Below, piece after piece: positions 45,214-54,425 of a stretch of 64,000 bases of DNA; the first letter of the stretch is position 1, and each line of letters begins with the position of its first letter. The notes beneath the pieces were generated by a model. That model did no database searches and had not been told where the DNA came from. It saw only the letters and a program-made list of their open reading frames with translations. The translations under genes were made by a program, and so were the position numbers. Source of the DNA: Gordonia terrae (GTDB taxonomy: Bacteria > Actinomycetota > Actinomycetes > Mycobacteriales > Mycobacteriaceae); assembly GCF_001698225.1 (NCBI RefSeq), contig NZ_CP016594.1:1984001-2048000 (forward strand), written 5' to 3'.

Positions 45214-46506
45214 TCAGCCCTTCTTGGTGAGCCGGGCCTCGAAGTCGTGCTCGAGCGCGCGCCACGCCTCGGCCTCGTTGTCGAACGGGCCGCTGGGCGC
45301 CATCCGCTTGGGGTCGGGGTTGACCGTGTAGTCCACGAACCATCCCAGCGGGGTGGTGGTGCCCAGGGCCTCGGTGACCGTGTTGTCGCCGGCGTAGTCG
45401 GCTGCGTCGGTGAACAGTTCGACGGCGAGGTCGAGCTGGTCGCGATCCATGCGACGCGGACCGTCGGCGATGTCGTCGGCCAGGCCGGGCAGCACGTACA
45501 CGTTGTCGTCGATGACGTCGAATTCGAGAGAGCCGTCGGTCGCCTCGGTGCGGACCTCGTCGAAGGTCGACAGGTCGGCGAGGTCGTGCTCGTTCTCGTC
45601 GGCGAGGAATCGCGACAGCGAGCGCGCCGAGGTGAACACGAATATCTTGCCCTTGCTCCCGAGGAAGACCGGATCGTCGCCGAGGTAGCAGCGGAGAGTG
45701 AGGTACTCGCCGGCGCTCGTGACGATCTTGACCGGGTCGATACCGACCGACGCCCAGAAATCGTCGTCGTCGTAGTCGTCCTCGTCGTCATGGTCGTCGT
45801 CGACGTGCTCGTCGTCCTCGGTGTCCACGGACTCGTCATCGTCGGTGTCCGCGGCACCGACGATCTCGATGTCGTCGTCGGTGGGCTCGTCCTCGTCCTC
45901 TGCGGACGCGGCGGCCTCCAACTCGGCCTCGGCGGTTTCGACGGCCTGTGCATCGACCTTCGGGGTGCTGATGACCCCGTCGATGGCGTCGAGCACGTCG
46001 TCCCAGTGCTTGGCGATCAACCGGCCGATGCGGACCCAGAGGTCGGTGCCCTCGCGGCCGTCGAAGTTGCGTGTGCCGGTCGTGACGGCTCCGAGGATCG
46101 GGTTGCCGTTGAAGAACTTGGTGACCGGCGTCAGTTCGCAGACCTCGCCGAGGATGCGCACGATCTCGAGAGCGTCCTCGAGCTCGGCGATGACCTCCGG
46201 CGTCGGGTCCTCGGCGGCGAGCTCGGGCACACCGACGAGGTCGTAGCTGTGACGCTCGTCGGGGACCAGTTCCTCGGCCTGCACACCGACCACCGTCGAC
46301 CAGGCGGGATGCTCGACGAGGTCGTTGTCCTCATTGGTCCGGATGAAGGCGGCGAGCTCGGCGACGCCGGGCAGTACGTACAGGTCCTCGTCGAGTCCGA
46401 GGAAGGCCTCCCACTCGTCATCGCCCTCACGCCAGCGGGGTGCCCACAGGGTGAAGCTGTTTCCGTCGGTGAGTCCGAGCTCAATCGGGACGATGTCTCC
46501 GGCCAT
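45214..46506 (-). CDS. Rv3311-like conserved actinobacterial protein
   Basis: 430 residues, matching the position and size of M. tuberculosis Rv3311 (420 aa), sometimes labelled primosomal protein without evidence. Two similar segments, LDEDLYVLPGVAELAAFI near residue 40 and IDDNVYVLPGLADDIAD near 340, suggest an internal duplication around a very acidic linker (about residues 220-260, including DDDHDDEDDYDDDDFW). No enzymatic motif is recognised. The function is unknown. Its ATG at 46506 lacks a strong ribosome binding site. Confidence 0.75.
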   Translation of the reverse strand: MAGDIVPIELGLTDGNSFTLWAPRWREGDDEWEAFLGLDEDLYVLPGVAELAAFIRTNEDNDLVEHPAWSTVVGVQAEELVPDERHSYDLVGVPELAAEDPTPEVIAELEDALEIVRILGEVCELTPVTKFFNGNPILGAVTTGTRNFDGREGTDLWVRIGRLIAKHWDDVLDAIDGVISTPKVDAQAVETAEAELEAAASAEDEDEPTDDDIEIVGAADTDDDESVDTEDDEHVDDDHDDEDDYDDDDFWASVGIDPVKIVTSAGEYLTLRCYLGDDPVFLGSKGKIFVFTSARSLSRFLADENEHDLADLSTFDEVRTEATDGSLEFDVIDDNVYVLPGLADDIADGPRRMDRDQLDLAVELFTDAADYAGDNTVTEALGTTTPLGWFVDYTVNPDPKRMAPSGPFDNEAEAWRALEHDFEARLTKKG

Positions 46507-46630
46507 GGGGACACAGCCTAGCGATCGTCGACGGCGAATCCAGTAGTGCCCCCACAACCGGTCGGTGGTGTGCCGACGACATTTCCGTGAACTCGGCGGG
46601 CCGATGTCGGACATGAGCGTCCCCGGGTGC

Positions 46631-47587
46631 TCACCGCGGCCGGAAGAAGCCCTCGAACGTCTGGTCGAGGTTGGAGGTCCGCACCGGCGAGACGCCCACC
46701 GGGTCACCGGCTTCCACCATCTGACCGTTGCCGATGTACATGGCGACGTGCCCGGACCACACCGCGAGGTCCCCGGGTTGCAGTTGCGACTGCGAGACCT
46801 GATGGCCTGCGGTGTCCTGGTCCTGGGCGAGGCGGGGTAGCTCGAGTCCGGCCTGACGGTAGGCCCACTGGGTGAAGCCGCTGCAGTCGAATCCGTCGGG
46901 TGTGGTCCCGCCCCAGACATACGGCACCCCGCGTTGGCTCAGAGCGGCCCGCACGGCCGTGGCGGCTCGCTCGTTCGGCGCGTGGGCGACCGAGCCGTCG
47001 GGCAGCGTGATCGGGATGCCCCCGGGGGTGGGGGTCGTCGACAGCTGCGCAGCTCCACCCGCGACACTCGTCACCTCGGCGGGCGCGGTTCGACGGGTCA
47101 GGGCGGTCATCGCCTCCGTGTCCGAGCCGAGCTCGGCGCGCGCGCGACCCACGATCTGCACGCCCCGGCCGAGATACTCGACGGCGATCGGCAGTATCGC
47201 GAGAAGTCCTGCCGGAGTGTTCAGTCCGCCTGCGAGACCGCGGACCTGGCGTTCCAGTGCGGACAGGAGGTCGTTCAGCCCGGTGGACGCGGTGTGGACG
47301 GTGCGACTCGCCTCCTCGACGAGCCGGCCGAACTCGACGGCGCGGTCGGTGAGTCCGGTGAGCTGCTGCTGGACTGCCGTGGTCGCGTCGTCGGCCCCGG
47401 CCGCACCGGCTCCGTCCCACTGCGTGCGGACGGACTCGATGGCCGACCTCGACCGGCTGCGCACCGACTCGACGGTGCCGGCGGTCGTGCGAACCTGATC
47501 GGCGGGGTTGCCCGGCACCAGGACGCCCGTCCCCAACGCGGTGATCAGCTGGCGCAACGGCTCGAAGAAGAGCTCGACGGGGATCAC
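46631..47587 (-). CDS. WXG-like/NlpC-P60 cell-wall hydrolase, probable type VII substrate
   Basis: 318 residues. The helical N-terminal region (1 to about 130) contains a WXG turn (QWDGAG, Trp57-Gly59) between long helices, as in WXG100-type secretion domains. The C-terminal NlpC/P60 domain (about 215-318) has [17 protein letters not shown] (Cys235), SGHVAMYIG (His) and MVEAG, whose Glu matches the third residue of the RipA triad. Expected activity: cleaving peptidoglycan stem peptides (D-Glu-mDAP). No Sec signal peptide is visible, which supports ESX export. The GTG start overlaps the stop of the EspC-like gene upstream. Similar to the Rv0024/Rv0025 arrangement. Confidence 0.8.
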   Translation of the reverse strand: MIPVELFFEPLRQLITALGTGVLVPGNPADQVRTTAGTVESVRSRSRSAIESVRTQWDGAGAAGADDATTAVQQQLTGLTDRAVEFGRLVEEASRTVHTASTGLNDLLSALERQVRGLAGGLNTPAGLLAILPIAVEYLGRGVQIVGRARAELGSDTEAMTALTRRTAPAEVTSVAGGAAQLSTTPTPGGIPITLPDGSVAHAPNERAATAVRAALSQRGVPYVWGGTTPDGFDCSGFTQWAYRQAGLELPRLAQDQDTAGHQVSQSQLQPGDLAVWSGHVAMYIGNGQMVEAGDPVGVSPVRTSNLDQTFEGFFRPR

Positions 47588-47958
47588 AGCGTCAGCTCGC
47601 GGTGGGCCACGACCCCGTCGGCGGCCGCGCAGTCGCACGCGGCGTAGGTCGTGCTGGCGGAACTCGTGGTGGACCCCACGCGCTCCTCACGTGCCGCAGC
47701 GGACTCGACGCTTCGGCGATGGAGTTCGAGGAACTCGACGACGGCGGCCAGGAACTCGAGCCCGATCAGCCCGAAGGTGATCGCGAGGTCGACCATGGCG
47801 GCCTCGTTGCTGCCCGATGCCTCGTCGAGCATGCGAGCGTTCGCGCGGTGGGCATCGGAGAAGTCCTGCAGCGCAGACGGTTCGACAGACAGCCGGCTAC
47901 TGGTCGAGAAGCCTGGGCGGGCGGGGACGTGATCGGGGTGAGGGATGGGCGGGCTCAT
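47584..47958 (-). CDS. EspC-like (T7SS_ESX_EspC) small helical protein
   Basis: 124 residues. [22 protein letters not shown] followed by [15 protein letters not shown] is the layout of the EspC family of ESX-associated proteins: V-P-x-x-L start of helix one, then FG.IG and a second helix. The C-terminal tail includes AACDCAA, a possible disulfide. It probably forms a helical pair with the co-translated WXG-NlpC/P60 protein for type VII export (inference). No ESX core genes are in this window. ATG 47958 is chosen as the first good start. Confidence 0.65.
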   Translation of the reverse strand: MSPPIPHPDHVPARPGFSTSSRLSVEPSALQDFSDAHRANARMLDEASGSNEAAMVDLAITFGLIGLEFLAAVVEFLELHRRSVESAAAREERVGSTTSSASTTYAACDCAAADGVVAHRELTL

Positions 47959-48078
47959 GGGATTTTGACGCGGCGCGGCCGTGATGGGTTCCATCGGATT
48001 TCGTCCGCGGTGCCGATGGGCGTGTCCGGACTCGCCCAAGAGGCACGCGACGCGCACGGAGGAAATAGGGTGGTCGGC

Positions 48079-48708
48079 ATGGAGTCCCTGATCGTCGACC
48101 ATCCCCTCGCGGCCGCGCGTCTGACCACCATGCGCGACGAGACCACCGACAACGCCGGATTCCGGGCCGCGCTGTCCGACCTCACGCAGATGCTGATCTA
48201 TGAAGCGCTCGCCGGCGCCCCGCGCGCCGACGTGCAGATCAACACCCCGTTGACGACGCACACCGGGTCGAGGCTGGCCTCGCCGCCTCTGCTGGTGCCG
48301 GTGCTGCGCGCGGGGCTCGGCATGGTCGAGCAGGCCCACGCGATGGTCCCCGAGGCGCATGTCGGTTTCGTGGGTCTGGCGCGGGACGAGGAGACCGCTC
48401 AGCCGGTCCCGTACCTCGAGTCGTTGCCGGAGGATCTGTCCGGGCGGCCGGTGTTCGTCCTCGATCCCATGCTGGCCACGGGCGGTTCGATGCTCCACAC
48501 GATCGAACTCCTCGTCGCTCGCAACGCCACCGACATCACCGCCGTGTGCGTCGTGGCGGCTCCCGAAGGTGTTGCCGCGCTGAAGGAGTCGGGGCACCCA
48601 TGCCGACTCGTGGTCGCCGCGGTCGACGACGAACTGAACGACGTCAACTACATCGTGCCGGGTCTCGGCGACGCCGGCGACCGGCAGTTCGGTCCGCGGT
48701 ACTCCTAG
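48079..48708 (+). CDS. upp: Uracil phosphoribosyltransferase Upp
   Basis: 209 residues. PRPP loop [12 protein letters not shown], uracil-binding [15 protein letters not shown], and [10 protein letters not shown]. Converts uracil plus PRPP to UMP, complementing cdd and deoA in pyrimidine salvage. ATG 48079 aligns with known Upp N-termini. GTG 48070, which has GGAGGA 6 nt upstream, is a serious alternative start (adds VVG). Confidence 0.96.
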   Translation: MESLIVDHPLAAARLTTMRDETTDNAGFRAALSDLTQMLIYEALAGAPRADVQINTPLTTHTGSRLASPPLLVPVLRAGLGMVEQAHAMVPEAHVGFVGLARDEETAQPVPYLESLPEDLSGRPVFVLDPMLATGGSMLHTIELLVARNATDITAVCVVAAPEGVAALKESGHPCRLVVAAVDDELNDVNYIVPGLGDAGDRQFGPRYS

Positions 48709-48718
48709 GGGCGCGGTA

Positions 48719-48746
48719 TTGCCCACTATCGTCGAATCATTATAAA
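48719..48746 (+). promoter_or_regulatory. Promoter: TTGCCC-N16-TATAAA
   Basis: A sigma-70-like pair (TTGCCC at 48719-48724, TATAAA at 48741-48746) in a short AT-rich island unlike the GC-rich surroundings, 75 bp before the HNH gene. It is the best-looking housekeeping promoter in the window. Confidence 0.6.
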
Positions 48747-48791
48747 TAGCAACATATTTCGAGTCTGCCGGGTTGTGGATACTTCTCGTAG

Positions 48792-48807
48792 TCGAATGAA
48801 TGTTCCC
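48792..48807 (+). promoter_or_regulatory. Degenerate LexA-like box before the HNH gene
   Basis: TCGAAT-GAAT-GTTCCC matches nine of twelve fixed positions of the SOS consensus. It lies 14 bp before the ATG. Several M. tuberculosis 13E12-family (DUF222-HNH) genes carry real LexA boxes, so this may be a decayed or weak site. Confidence 0.35.
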
Positions 48808-48820
48808 GTACGGTGGAGCT

Positions 48821-50062
48821 ATGCCAGAGCTCACCGCCCTTCTCGACCAGCTCATCGAGAGCACCCCGCCCGCCGACGACCCGACGGGCGCAGCGACATT
48901 CGACGCACTCAATACTTTGCGCCTGCTCCGCAACACCATCGATCATCAGATCGTCACGCACGCAGCGCAACTCGAGGAACTCGGGGTCGCACAGAAGGCC
49001 GGTGGGACCACCAAGAAGGTGTTGATCGAGATGGGTTACGCACCCGCTGCGGCGTTACGTGCCATGCGGAGCGTCGACGCTCTCCCCACGCTGCCCGTCC
49101 TGGCCAGGAACGCTGCCGACGGACGGCTGTCCGCGGAAGTCGGTGACGCCGTCATCCGCGGCATGATCCATATCGACAAGCGTTCGCCGACAGAGCTTTC
49201 CGACGAGGAACGCGCCGGCTACGAGACCGCCCTGGTCGGTCAGGCCCTGTCGGGGGCAACACCGACAGAAGTAGACAAGTACGCCCGCGCCATCGGCAAC
49301 ACCATCGCCGACACCACCGACCGCGGCATCCCCGCCGCCGACGATTGGTCGTTGAACACGGTCAACGCCCACACCACCGACGACGGACGCGTCGAGATCC
49401 GCGCCGACCTCACCCAAGTAGTAGGCGAAAAGTTCCTCTCTATGATCGACGAACGAGCCTGCCCACGACCCGAACCCGACGGCGCCGACGACCGACGTAC
49501 CGCTGAGCAGCGACGCGCGGATGCCTTCGAGCTGATCCTCGACCAAGCTGCCCTCGGCACGAGCATCGACGGTGTTGGGTCCCCGCGCACGCAGCTGATG
49601 CTGACGATCCCTGCCGCCGGCGCGGACCCCGCAAACCTCCCGTGGACCGGGACGGTCAGCCGGGCCGTCGCCAGACAAGTGTCTTGTGACGGAGAATTGA
49701 CGGAGATCACCCTCGACGGTGAAGGCGTACCGCTGCAGATGGGACACACCCACCGCCTGTTCCCACCGCACCTACGCAAAGCAGTGGTCGTCCGAGACGA
49801 GTGCTGCGTCAAATGCGGTGCACCACCATCACATACCCAAGTGCACCACCTGGCGCATTGGGCTGATGGTGGCCCGACTGATCTCGACAATGGTTGCCTG
49901 GTGTGTCAGCGCTGTCACACCCAGGTGCATCACCACGGCTGGGACGTCGTGATGGGTTTCGACCGACATCCCTGGCTGGTTCCACCAGCCGGCATCGACC
50001 CACACCGACGACCGCTACCCGCCTACAACCGCCGCACCATGCGACTCGACAACGCCGCCTGA
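48821..50062 (+). CDS. DUF222 / HNH endonuclease, 13E12-repeat family
   Basis: 413 residues. The helical DUF222 domain (about 20-270) is followed by a C-terminal HNH nuclease: CCVKCGAPPSHTQVHHLAHWADGGPTDLDNGCLVCQRCHTQVHHHGW, given here as key parts: paired CxxC zinc ligands, the HH catalytic pair and N in DLDNG. This is the REP13E12 family, multicopy in mycobacteria and gordoniae and associated with phage integration sites. Function unproven; linked to DNA damage in some species. Codon use looks slightly less GC-biased than its neighbours (many CAC/ACC runs, an AT-rich upstream patch), compatible with acquisition. Confidence 0.9.
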   Translation: MPELTALLDQLIESTPPADDPTGAATFDALNTLRLLRNTIDHQIVTHAAQLEELGVAQKAGGTTKKVLIEMGYAPAAALRAMRSVDALPTLPVLARNAADGRLSAEVGDAVIRGMIHIDKRSPTELSDEERAGYETALVGQALSGATPTEVDKYARAIGNTIADTTDRGIPAADDWSLNTVNAHTTDDGRVEIRADLTQVVGEKFLSMIDERACPRPEPDGADDRRTAEQRRADAFELILDQAALGTSIDGVGSPRTQLMLTIPAAGADPANLPWTGTVSRAVARQVSCDGELTEITLDGEGVPLQMGHTHRLFPPHLRKAVVVRDECCVKCGAPPSHTQVHHLAHWADGGPTDLDNGCLVCQRCHTQVHHHGWDVVMGFDRHPWLVPPAGIDPHRRPLPAYNRRTMRLDNAA

Positions 50063-50156
50063 CCGACCGGTCCACAACAGTCCTCGCGTAGCACCTTGCA
50101 CCCGAGCCCAGCTCGGGACCGCATCCGTCCCTTGACAACTCCACAGCGAAGGCCGG

Positions 50157-50843
50157 TCAGCCCGGCAGTGACCAGTACGCCAGCATCGGCTCCTCGGCGA
50201 GCACGGCACCACCCTCGACGATGGTCAGGCTCGCCGGTGAGACGAGGTAGCGCACTGCGCCGTTGCGTGCCTCGAAGGTGTCACCGGTTCGGGTCGGGAA
50301 CTGCAACTCGATTCCGCCCTCGGGTGCGAGGCCCTTGTAGTACCACCGGCCCGTCTGCGTGCCGACCTGACAGATCACGACGCGCGATCGTGAGGTCTGC
50401 CCCACGACGACGGCGGGGTCGCCCGCGGCGTTGCAGCGCGGGCCGGTGGTGAACCCCTGCCAGTCGGCGCCCGCGACTGTAGGGGCCGGCCGCACGGGAG
50501 TGGGCGACGTCAGTGTCGGAGTTGTCGGAGTGGTCGTGGGGGCCGTCGTCTCGGCGGGTCGGGTGACGGTGCTCGTGACGGTCGACCCCGACGGGGGTCC
50601 GCCGTCGGCGGTGTCGCGGTCCGCGGAGTCGTCGTCAGCGGGGATCAGGAGCAGTGCCGCGAGCACGCCCACGACCACGAGGAGCACGCCCGCGCCGATG
50701 GCGACGAGCACTGCGGGCGAGGACCACGGCGACCGAGGCGGACCGGGTGGCACCTGGCCCGACGGATAGCCGCCCGATGGATAACCGCCCTGCGGGTAGT
50801 CGCCGTGCGGATAGCCGCCGGGACCGCTCGGTGGATAGCTCAT
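50157..50843 (-). CDS. Membrane-anchored hypothetical protein with Gly/Tyr/Pro N-terminus
   Basis: 228 residues. A cytoplasmic low-complexity N-terminus (PHGDYPQGGYPSGGYPSG), one transmembrane helix (AVLVAIGAGVLLVVVGVLAALLLIP), a Thr/Pro-rich linker, then an external domain with two cysteines (PRCNAAGDPAVVVGQT and VVICQVG), probably disulfide-bonded. I do not recognise a named family; similar architecture is common in mycolic-acid bacteria. AAGGAG lies 4 nt before the ATG. 40 bp separate it from deoD on the same strand. Confidence 0.75.
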   Translation of the reverse strand: MSYPPSGPGGYPHGDYPQGGYPSGGYPSGQVPPGPPRSPWSSPAVLVAIGAGVLLVVVGVLAALLLIPADDDSADRDTADGGPPSGSTVTSTVTRPAETTAPTTTPTTPTLTSPTPVRPAPTVAGADWQGFTTGPRCNAAGDPAVVVGQTSRSRVVICQVGTQTGRWYYKGLAPEGGIELQFPTRTGDTFEARNGAVRYLVSPASLTIVEGGAVLAEEPMLAYWSLPG

Positions 50844-50883
50844 GTCGCTCCTTCGGTTCGCCGGGGCGGAAATCCGTGCGGTC

Positions 50884-51687
50884 CTACAGTTCGCCGATGA
50901 TCTGTGCGAGCAGTTCGCCCATTCGGGCCGCCGACGTACGTCCCACCTCGAGAACCTCCGCGTGGCTCAGGTGGTCGCCGGTCATGCCGGCTGCGAGATT
51001 GGTGACCAGCGAGATGCCGAGCACGTCGAGCCCGGCGGCCCGGGCGGCGATGGTCTCGTGCACGGTCGACATCCCGACCAGATCCGCGCCCATCGTCCGC
51101 AGCATCCGGATCTCGGCGGGTGTTTCGTAATGCGGGCCGGGCAATCCGGCGTACACACCGTCGGCGAGCTTCGGGTCGATGCCGCGCGCGATGTCCCGTA
51201 GGCGCGGCGAGTACGCGTCGACCAGGTCGACGAAGCGGGCGCCGACCAAGGGGGAGCGGGCCGTCAGATTGAGGTGATCGGAGATGAGGACGGGTTGCCC
51301 GACCGACATGTCCTCGCGCAGGCCGCCTGCCGCGTTGGTGAGGACTACGGTGTGGACACCGGCGGCCGCGGCGGTGCGGATCGGGTGGACGACGCGGGCG
51401 AGGTCGTGACCCTCGTAGGCGTGAATCCGGCCCAGCATCAACAGAACACGGCGATCACCGATCCGGATCGAGTGGACGACGCCGCCGTGGCCCGCGGCCT
51501 CGGGTGGGGAGAACCCGGGGATCGACGCCATCGGCAGGGAGCGGATGGGCCGCCCGAAGGCGTCGGCCGCGGGTGACCACCCCGACCCGAGGATGACGGC
51601 CACATCGTGTGCAGCGGCATCGGTCTCGGCGGCGATCGTGGCCGCGGCGACGATGGCCGCGGCGTCTGCGTCGGCGATTGGATCCAT
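50884..51687 (-). CDS. deoD: Purine nucleoside phosphorylase (trimeric, PNP/DeoD)
   Basis: 267 residues. Phosphate site GSGWSP (variant of GSGLG), [18 protein letters not shown], purine site [20 protein letters not shown]. Low-molecular-mass trimeric family acting on inosine/guanosine, the step after Add. The symbol follows M. tuberculosis Rv3307 (deoD). Divergent from the crotonase at 51790. Confidence 0.95.
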   Translation of the reverse strand: MDPIADADAAAIVAAATIAAETDAAAHDVAVILGSGWSPAADAFGRPIRSLPMASIPGFSPPEAAGHGGVVHSIRIGDRRVLLMLGRIHAYEGHDLARVVHPIRTAAAAGVHTVVLTNAAGGLREDMSVGQPVLISDHLNLTARSPLVGARFVDLVDAYSPRLRDIARGIDPKLADGVYAGLPGPHYETPAEIRMLRTMGADLVGMSTVHETIAARAAGLDVLGISLVTNLAAGMTGDHLSHAEVLEVGRTSAARMGELLAQIIGEL

Positions 51688-51789
51688 GCGCCAACCCTAA
51701 ACCTTTCCGCAGGCCGCCCGGCCGCTGAAGCGCAGCGCGCCGACCGATCGGGTCGGCGAGCGTGAGACCCGGGGCGATAAGGTCGGGAC

Positions 51790-52488
51790 ATGCCATTTCT
51801 GAACGATGCCGGGGAGGTCGTCGAACTCCATCTCGGAGCGCACGGTGAGGAGATCAGCGAGTCCAATCCGGAGAACCGGTTCCGGGTGGAATGGTTGGAC
51901 GAGGTCGAGCGGCTGCTGGACGAGGTCGTCGCCGCCCCGACGCGTCCGCTGGTGGTCACCGCCACCGGGAAGTATTTCTCGAACGGACTGGACACCGACC
52001 ACATCTTCGCCGCCCCCGATCAGCTGCCCGCCTACCTCGACCGTGTTCACGCGCTGTACGCGAAGGTCCTCACCCTGCCGGTCCCGACGGTCTGTGCCGT
52101 GAACGGGCACGCCTTCGGTGCGGGCGCCATGCTCGCGCTGTGCACCGACCACGTCCTCATGCGCACCGAGCGCGGATTCTGGTCGCTGCCCGAGGCCGCC
52201 CTCAGCATGCCCTTCACCCGCGGGATGGCCACCCTGCTGCGCACTCGCCTCACCGACCGCACCGCGACCGAGGCGATGTACACGAGCCGCCGCTACGGCG
52301 CCGACGACGCGGTCGGCGCGGGGATCGTGGACGAGGCCGTCGGTGCCGAGCACCTCACGGCCCGGGCCGCCGAGGTCGCCGGCGCCCGCGCCGCGACCGT
52401 TGGCGCCAATCTCGCACTGATCAAACGCGGACTGCGCGCACCCCTGCTCGACGATCTCGCGCGTCCGACCCCGCCCGGGGTCTTCTGA
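51790..52488 (+). CDS. Crotonase-family enoyl-CoA hydratase/isomerase
   Basis: 232 residues, short for the family. Oxyanion segments TGKYFSNGLD and NGHAFGAGAMLALCTDH are present; SLPEAALSMPFTRGMATLLR holds the region of the second active-site element. The GAGAM turn and length resemble delta3,delta2-enoyl-CoA isomerases (PECI type) more than hydratases. Substrate unknown. The stop overlaps the next gene by one base (TGATG). Confidence 0.83.
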   Translation: MPFLNDAGEVVELHLGAHGEEISESNPENRFRVEWLDEVERLLDEVVAAPTRPLVVTATGKYFSNGLDTDHIFAAPDQLPAYLDRVHALYAKVLTLPVPTVCAVNGHAFGAGAMLALCTDHVLMRTERGFWSLPEAALSMPFTRGMATLLRTRLTDRTATEAMYTSRRYGADDAVGAGIVDEAVGAEHLTARAAEVAGARAATVGANLALIKRGLRAPLLDDLARPTPPGVF

Positions 52489-53687
52489 TGTCGGCCGCGG
52501 GAGCGGGTTTCGCCGCGGCGGGCGATCCCATCGACTCGTGGCTCGCCGAGCACGGCACCGACCTCATCGCGTGGCGCCGCGAGATCCACGCGCATCCGGA
52601 GTTGTCCCGGCAGGAGGTGCGCACCACCGAGTTGGTGATGAGCGAACTCACCGCCGCCGGGCTCGACCCGCGTCGACTCCCGTTGGGTACCGGCGTCGTG
52701 TGCGACCTGGGACCCGCCGGTGAGCCTCGGATCGCCCTGCGCGCGGACATGGATGCTCTGCCGGTCACCGAACACACCGGACTGCCGTTCACCTCGTCGG
52801 TGGAGGGCGCGTCGCATTCGTGCGGGCACGATGCGCACACGGCCATCCTGATCGGCGTCGCGAAACTGCTCGCCGCGGCCGAACCGCTGCCCGTCGGTGT
52901 CCGGTTGATCTTCCAGGCGGCCGAGGAGGTCATGCCCGGTGGCGCCCTCGACGCCATCGAGGCCGGGGTCACCAGCGGTCTCGGTCGCATCTTCGCCCTT
53001 CACTGCGATCCGCGACTACCGGTGGGCACGGTCGGGCTGCGGTCCGGCCCGTTGACCTCTGCGGCGGACCACATCGATCTGCAACTGCATTCCGCAGGCG
53101 GGCACACGTCACGCCCACATCTGACCGGGGACCTGATCTACGCGATGGGCACCGTGATCACCGGACTGCCCGGGGTGCTGTCGCGTCGCGTGGACCCGCG
53201 GTCGGGGACGGTGATGGTGTGGGGTGCGGCCAACGCAGGCAGTGCTGCCAACGCGATCCCGCAGGAGGGACGCATGCGCGGGACGGTCCGCACCGGTGAC
53301 CACACCACCTGGGCCGAACTCGAACCGCTGGTTCGCAGCGTCGTCGGTGAACTCCTGGCACCGCTCGGGGTCCGCTACGACCTCTCGTACTTCCGTGGCG
53401 TGCCGCCGGTCGTCAACGACGAGATCGCGGTCGCGATGTTCGAGCGGTCGGTCGCCGCGATCGGGCCCAGGGCCATCGCGGACACGCCGCAGTCGCCCGG
53501 TGGGGAGGACTTCTCCTGGTATCTCGAACAGGTGCCCGGAGCGATGGCCCGCCTGGGCGTGTGGGACGGGTTCGGCCCGCAGGTCGATCTGCATGCGCCG
53601 AACTTCGACCTCGACGAGCGCGCCCTCGCGATCGGCGTCCGTGCACTCGCCGGGATCGTGCTGAACGCGACGAGCGCGGCCGGTTAG
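52488..53687 (+). CDS. M20-family amidohydrolase (AmiA/AmiB type)
   Basis: 399 residues. M20D motifs: WRREIHAHPELS, LRADMDALPVTEHTG, the metal-binding Cys/His in SCGHDAHTA, FQAAEEVMPGG with the catalytic Glu pair, and GGEDFSWYLEQVPG. Cleaves an N-acyl amino acid or indole conjugate; substrate unknown. Corresponds in position to amiA1/amiB1 of M. tuberculosis. Translationally coupled to the crotonase gene. Confidence 0.9.
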   Translation: MSAAGAGFAAAGDPIDSWLAEHGTDLIAWRREIHAHPELSRQEVRTTELVMSELTAAGLDPRRLPLGTGVVCDLGPAGEPRIALRADMDALPVTEHTGLPFTSSVEGASHSCGHDAHTAILIGVAKLLAAAEPLPVGVRLIFQAAEEVMPGGALDAIEAGVTSGLGRIFALHCDPRLPVGTVGLRSGPLTSAADHIDLQLHSAGGHTSRPHLTGDLIYAMGTVITGLPGVLSRRVDPRSGTVMVWGAANAGSAANAIPQEGRMRGTVRTGDHTTWAELEPLVRSVVGELLAPLGVRYDLSYFRGVPPVVNDEIAVAMFERSVAAIGPRAIADTPQSPGGEDFSWYLEQVPGAMARLGVWDGFGPQVDLHAPNFDLDERALAIGVRALAGIVLNATSAAG

Positions 53688-53698
53688 TCAGCCGTCGG

Positions 53699-54178
53699 CT
53701 ACTCCGCGGGACCCGGGCCGGGACCGACGTTTCGCGACTCGCGCAGTCGCAGATCCTGCACGTACTCGGCGGGTGCACCCGCGATCTCGGCCGCCTCGGC
53801 CATGACGCCCAGATAGCGCGCCGAGGGAAGTCCGCCCTCGAATGCGTCGAGGACGTAGAGCCAGGCGAGGACCGGGCCGTCCGCCGTGTCGACGCGGGCC
53901 CGGATCTTGCGGTGGATGCCGAGTTCGGAGCCCTCCCACCGGTCGAGGAGGTCCTCGTCCTCGGTGGTGACGTCGTAGAGAACCACGAACACCCGCGCGT
54001 CGGGATCGTCGCGGTCCTCGGTCACCGTGGCCAGCGACCCCTCCCAGCCGATGTCGCCGCCCCCGAAGGTCAGACGCCAGCCCCGAAGCCATCCGGTGCC
54101 CGACATCGGCGAGTGCGGCGCGCGCTCGGCCATCTGCTCGGGATGCATGTTGGATCCGTAGGCGGCATAGATGGGCAC
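53699..54178 (-). CDS. Gamma-glutamylcyclotransferase-fold protein (Rv3304-like)
   Basis: 159 residues, identical in length to Rv3304. The GGCT substrate loop YAAYGSNM is at the N-terminus, and DLLDRWEGSELG supplies a Glu at about the catalytic position. May act on gamma-glutamyl amino acids or another gamma-glutamylamine; not proven. Converges with the amidohydrolase, 11 bp apart. Confidence 0.85.
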   Translation of the reverse strand: MPIYAAYGSNMHPEQMAERAPHSPMSGTGWLRGWRLTFGGGDIGWEGSLATVTEDRDDPDARVFVVLYDVTTEDEDLLDRWEGSELGIHRKIRARVDTADGPVLAWLYVLDAFEGGLPSARYLGVMAEAAEIAGAPAEYVQDLRLRESRNVGPGPGPAE

Positions 54179-54425
54179 GGAAGGAGCCTAGATGGTCGTC
54201 GCCGAGTCCGGAAGGCGACACCGTCGCCCCGGCGGTGTGTGCGACCACGTTCACACCGCCGCACCCGCACGACTAGTTTGGTAGGCGGCGGACACGGGGT
54301 CGACCGTCTCGCCGACCCGAGGGAACGCACCACCCCGCGCTCCCCGTCGAGCTACAACACGCAGCCGGACGCCGCATCCCCACAAAGGATGGCGCGACGA
54401 CCCGGCGTGGAGAACAGGAGTGACA

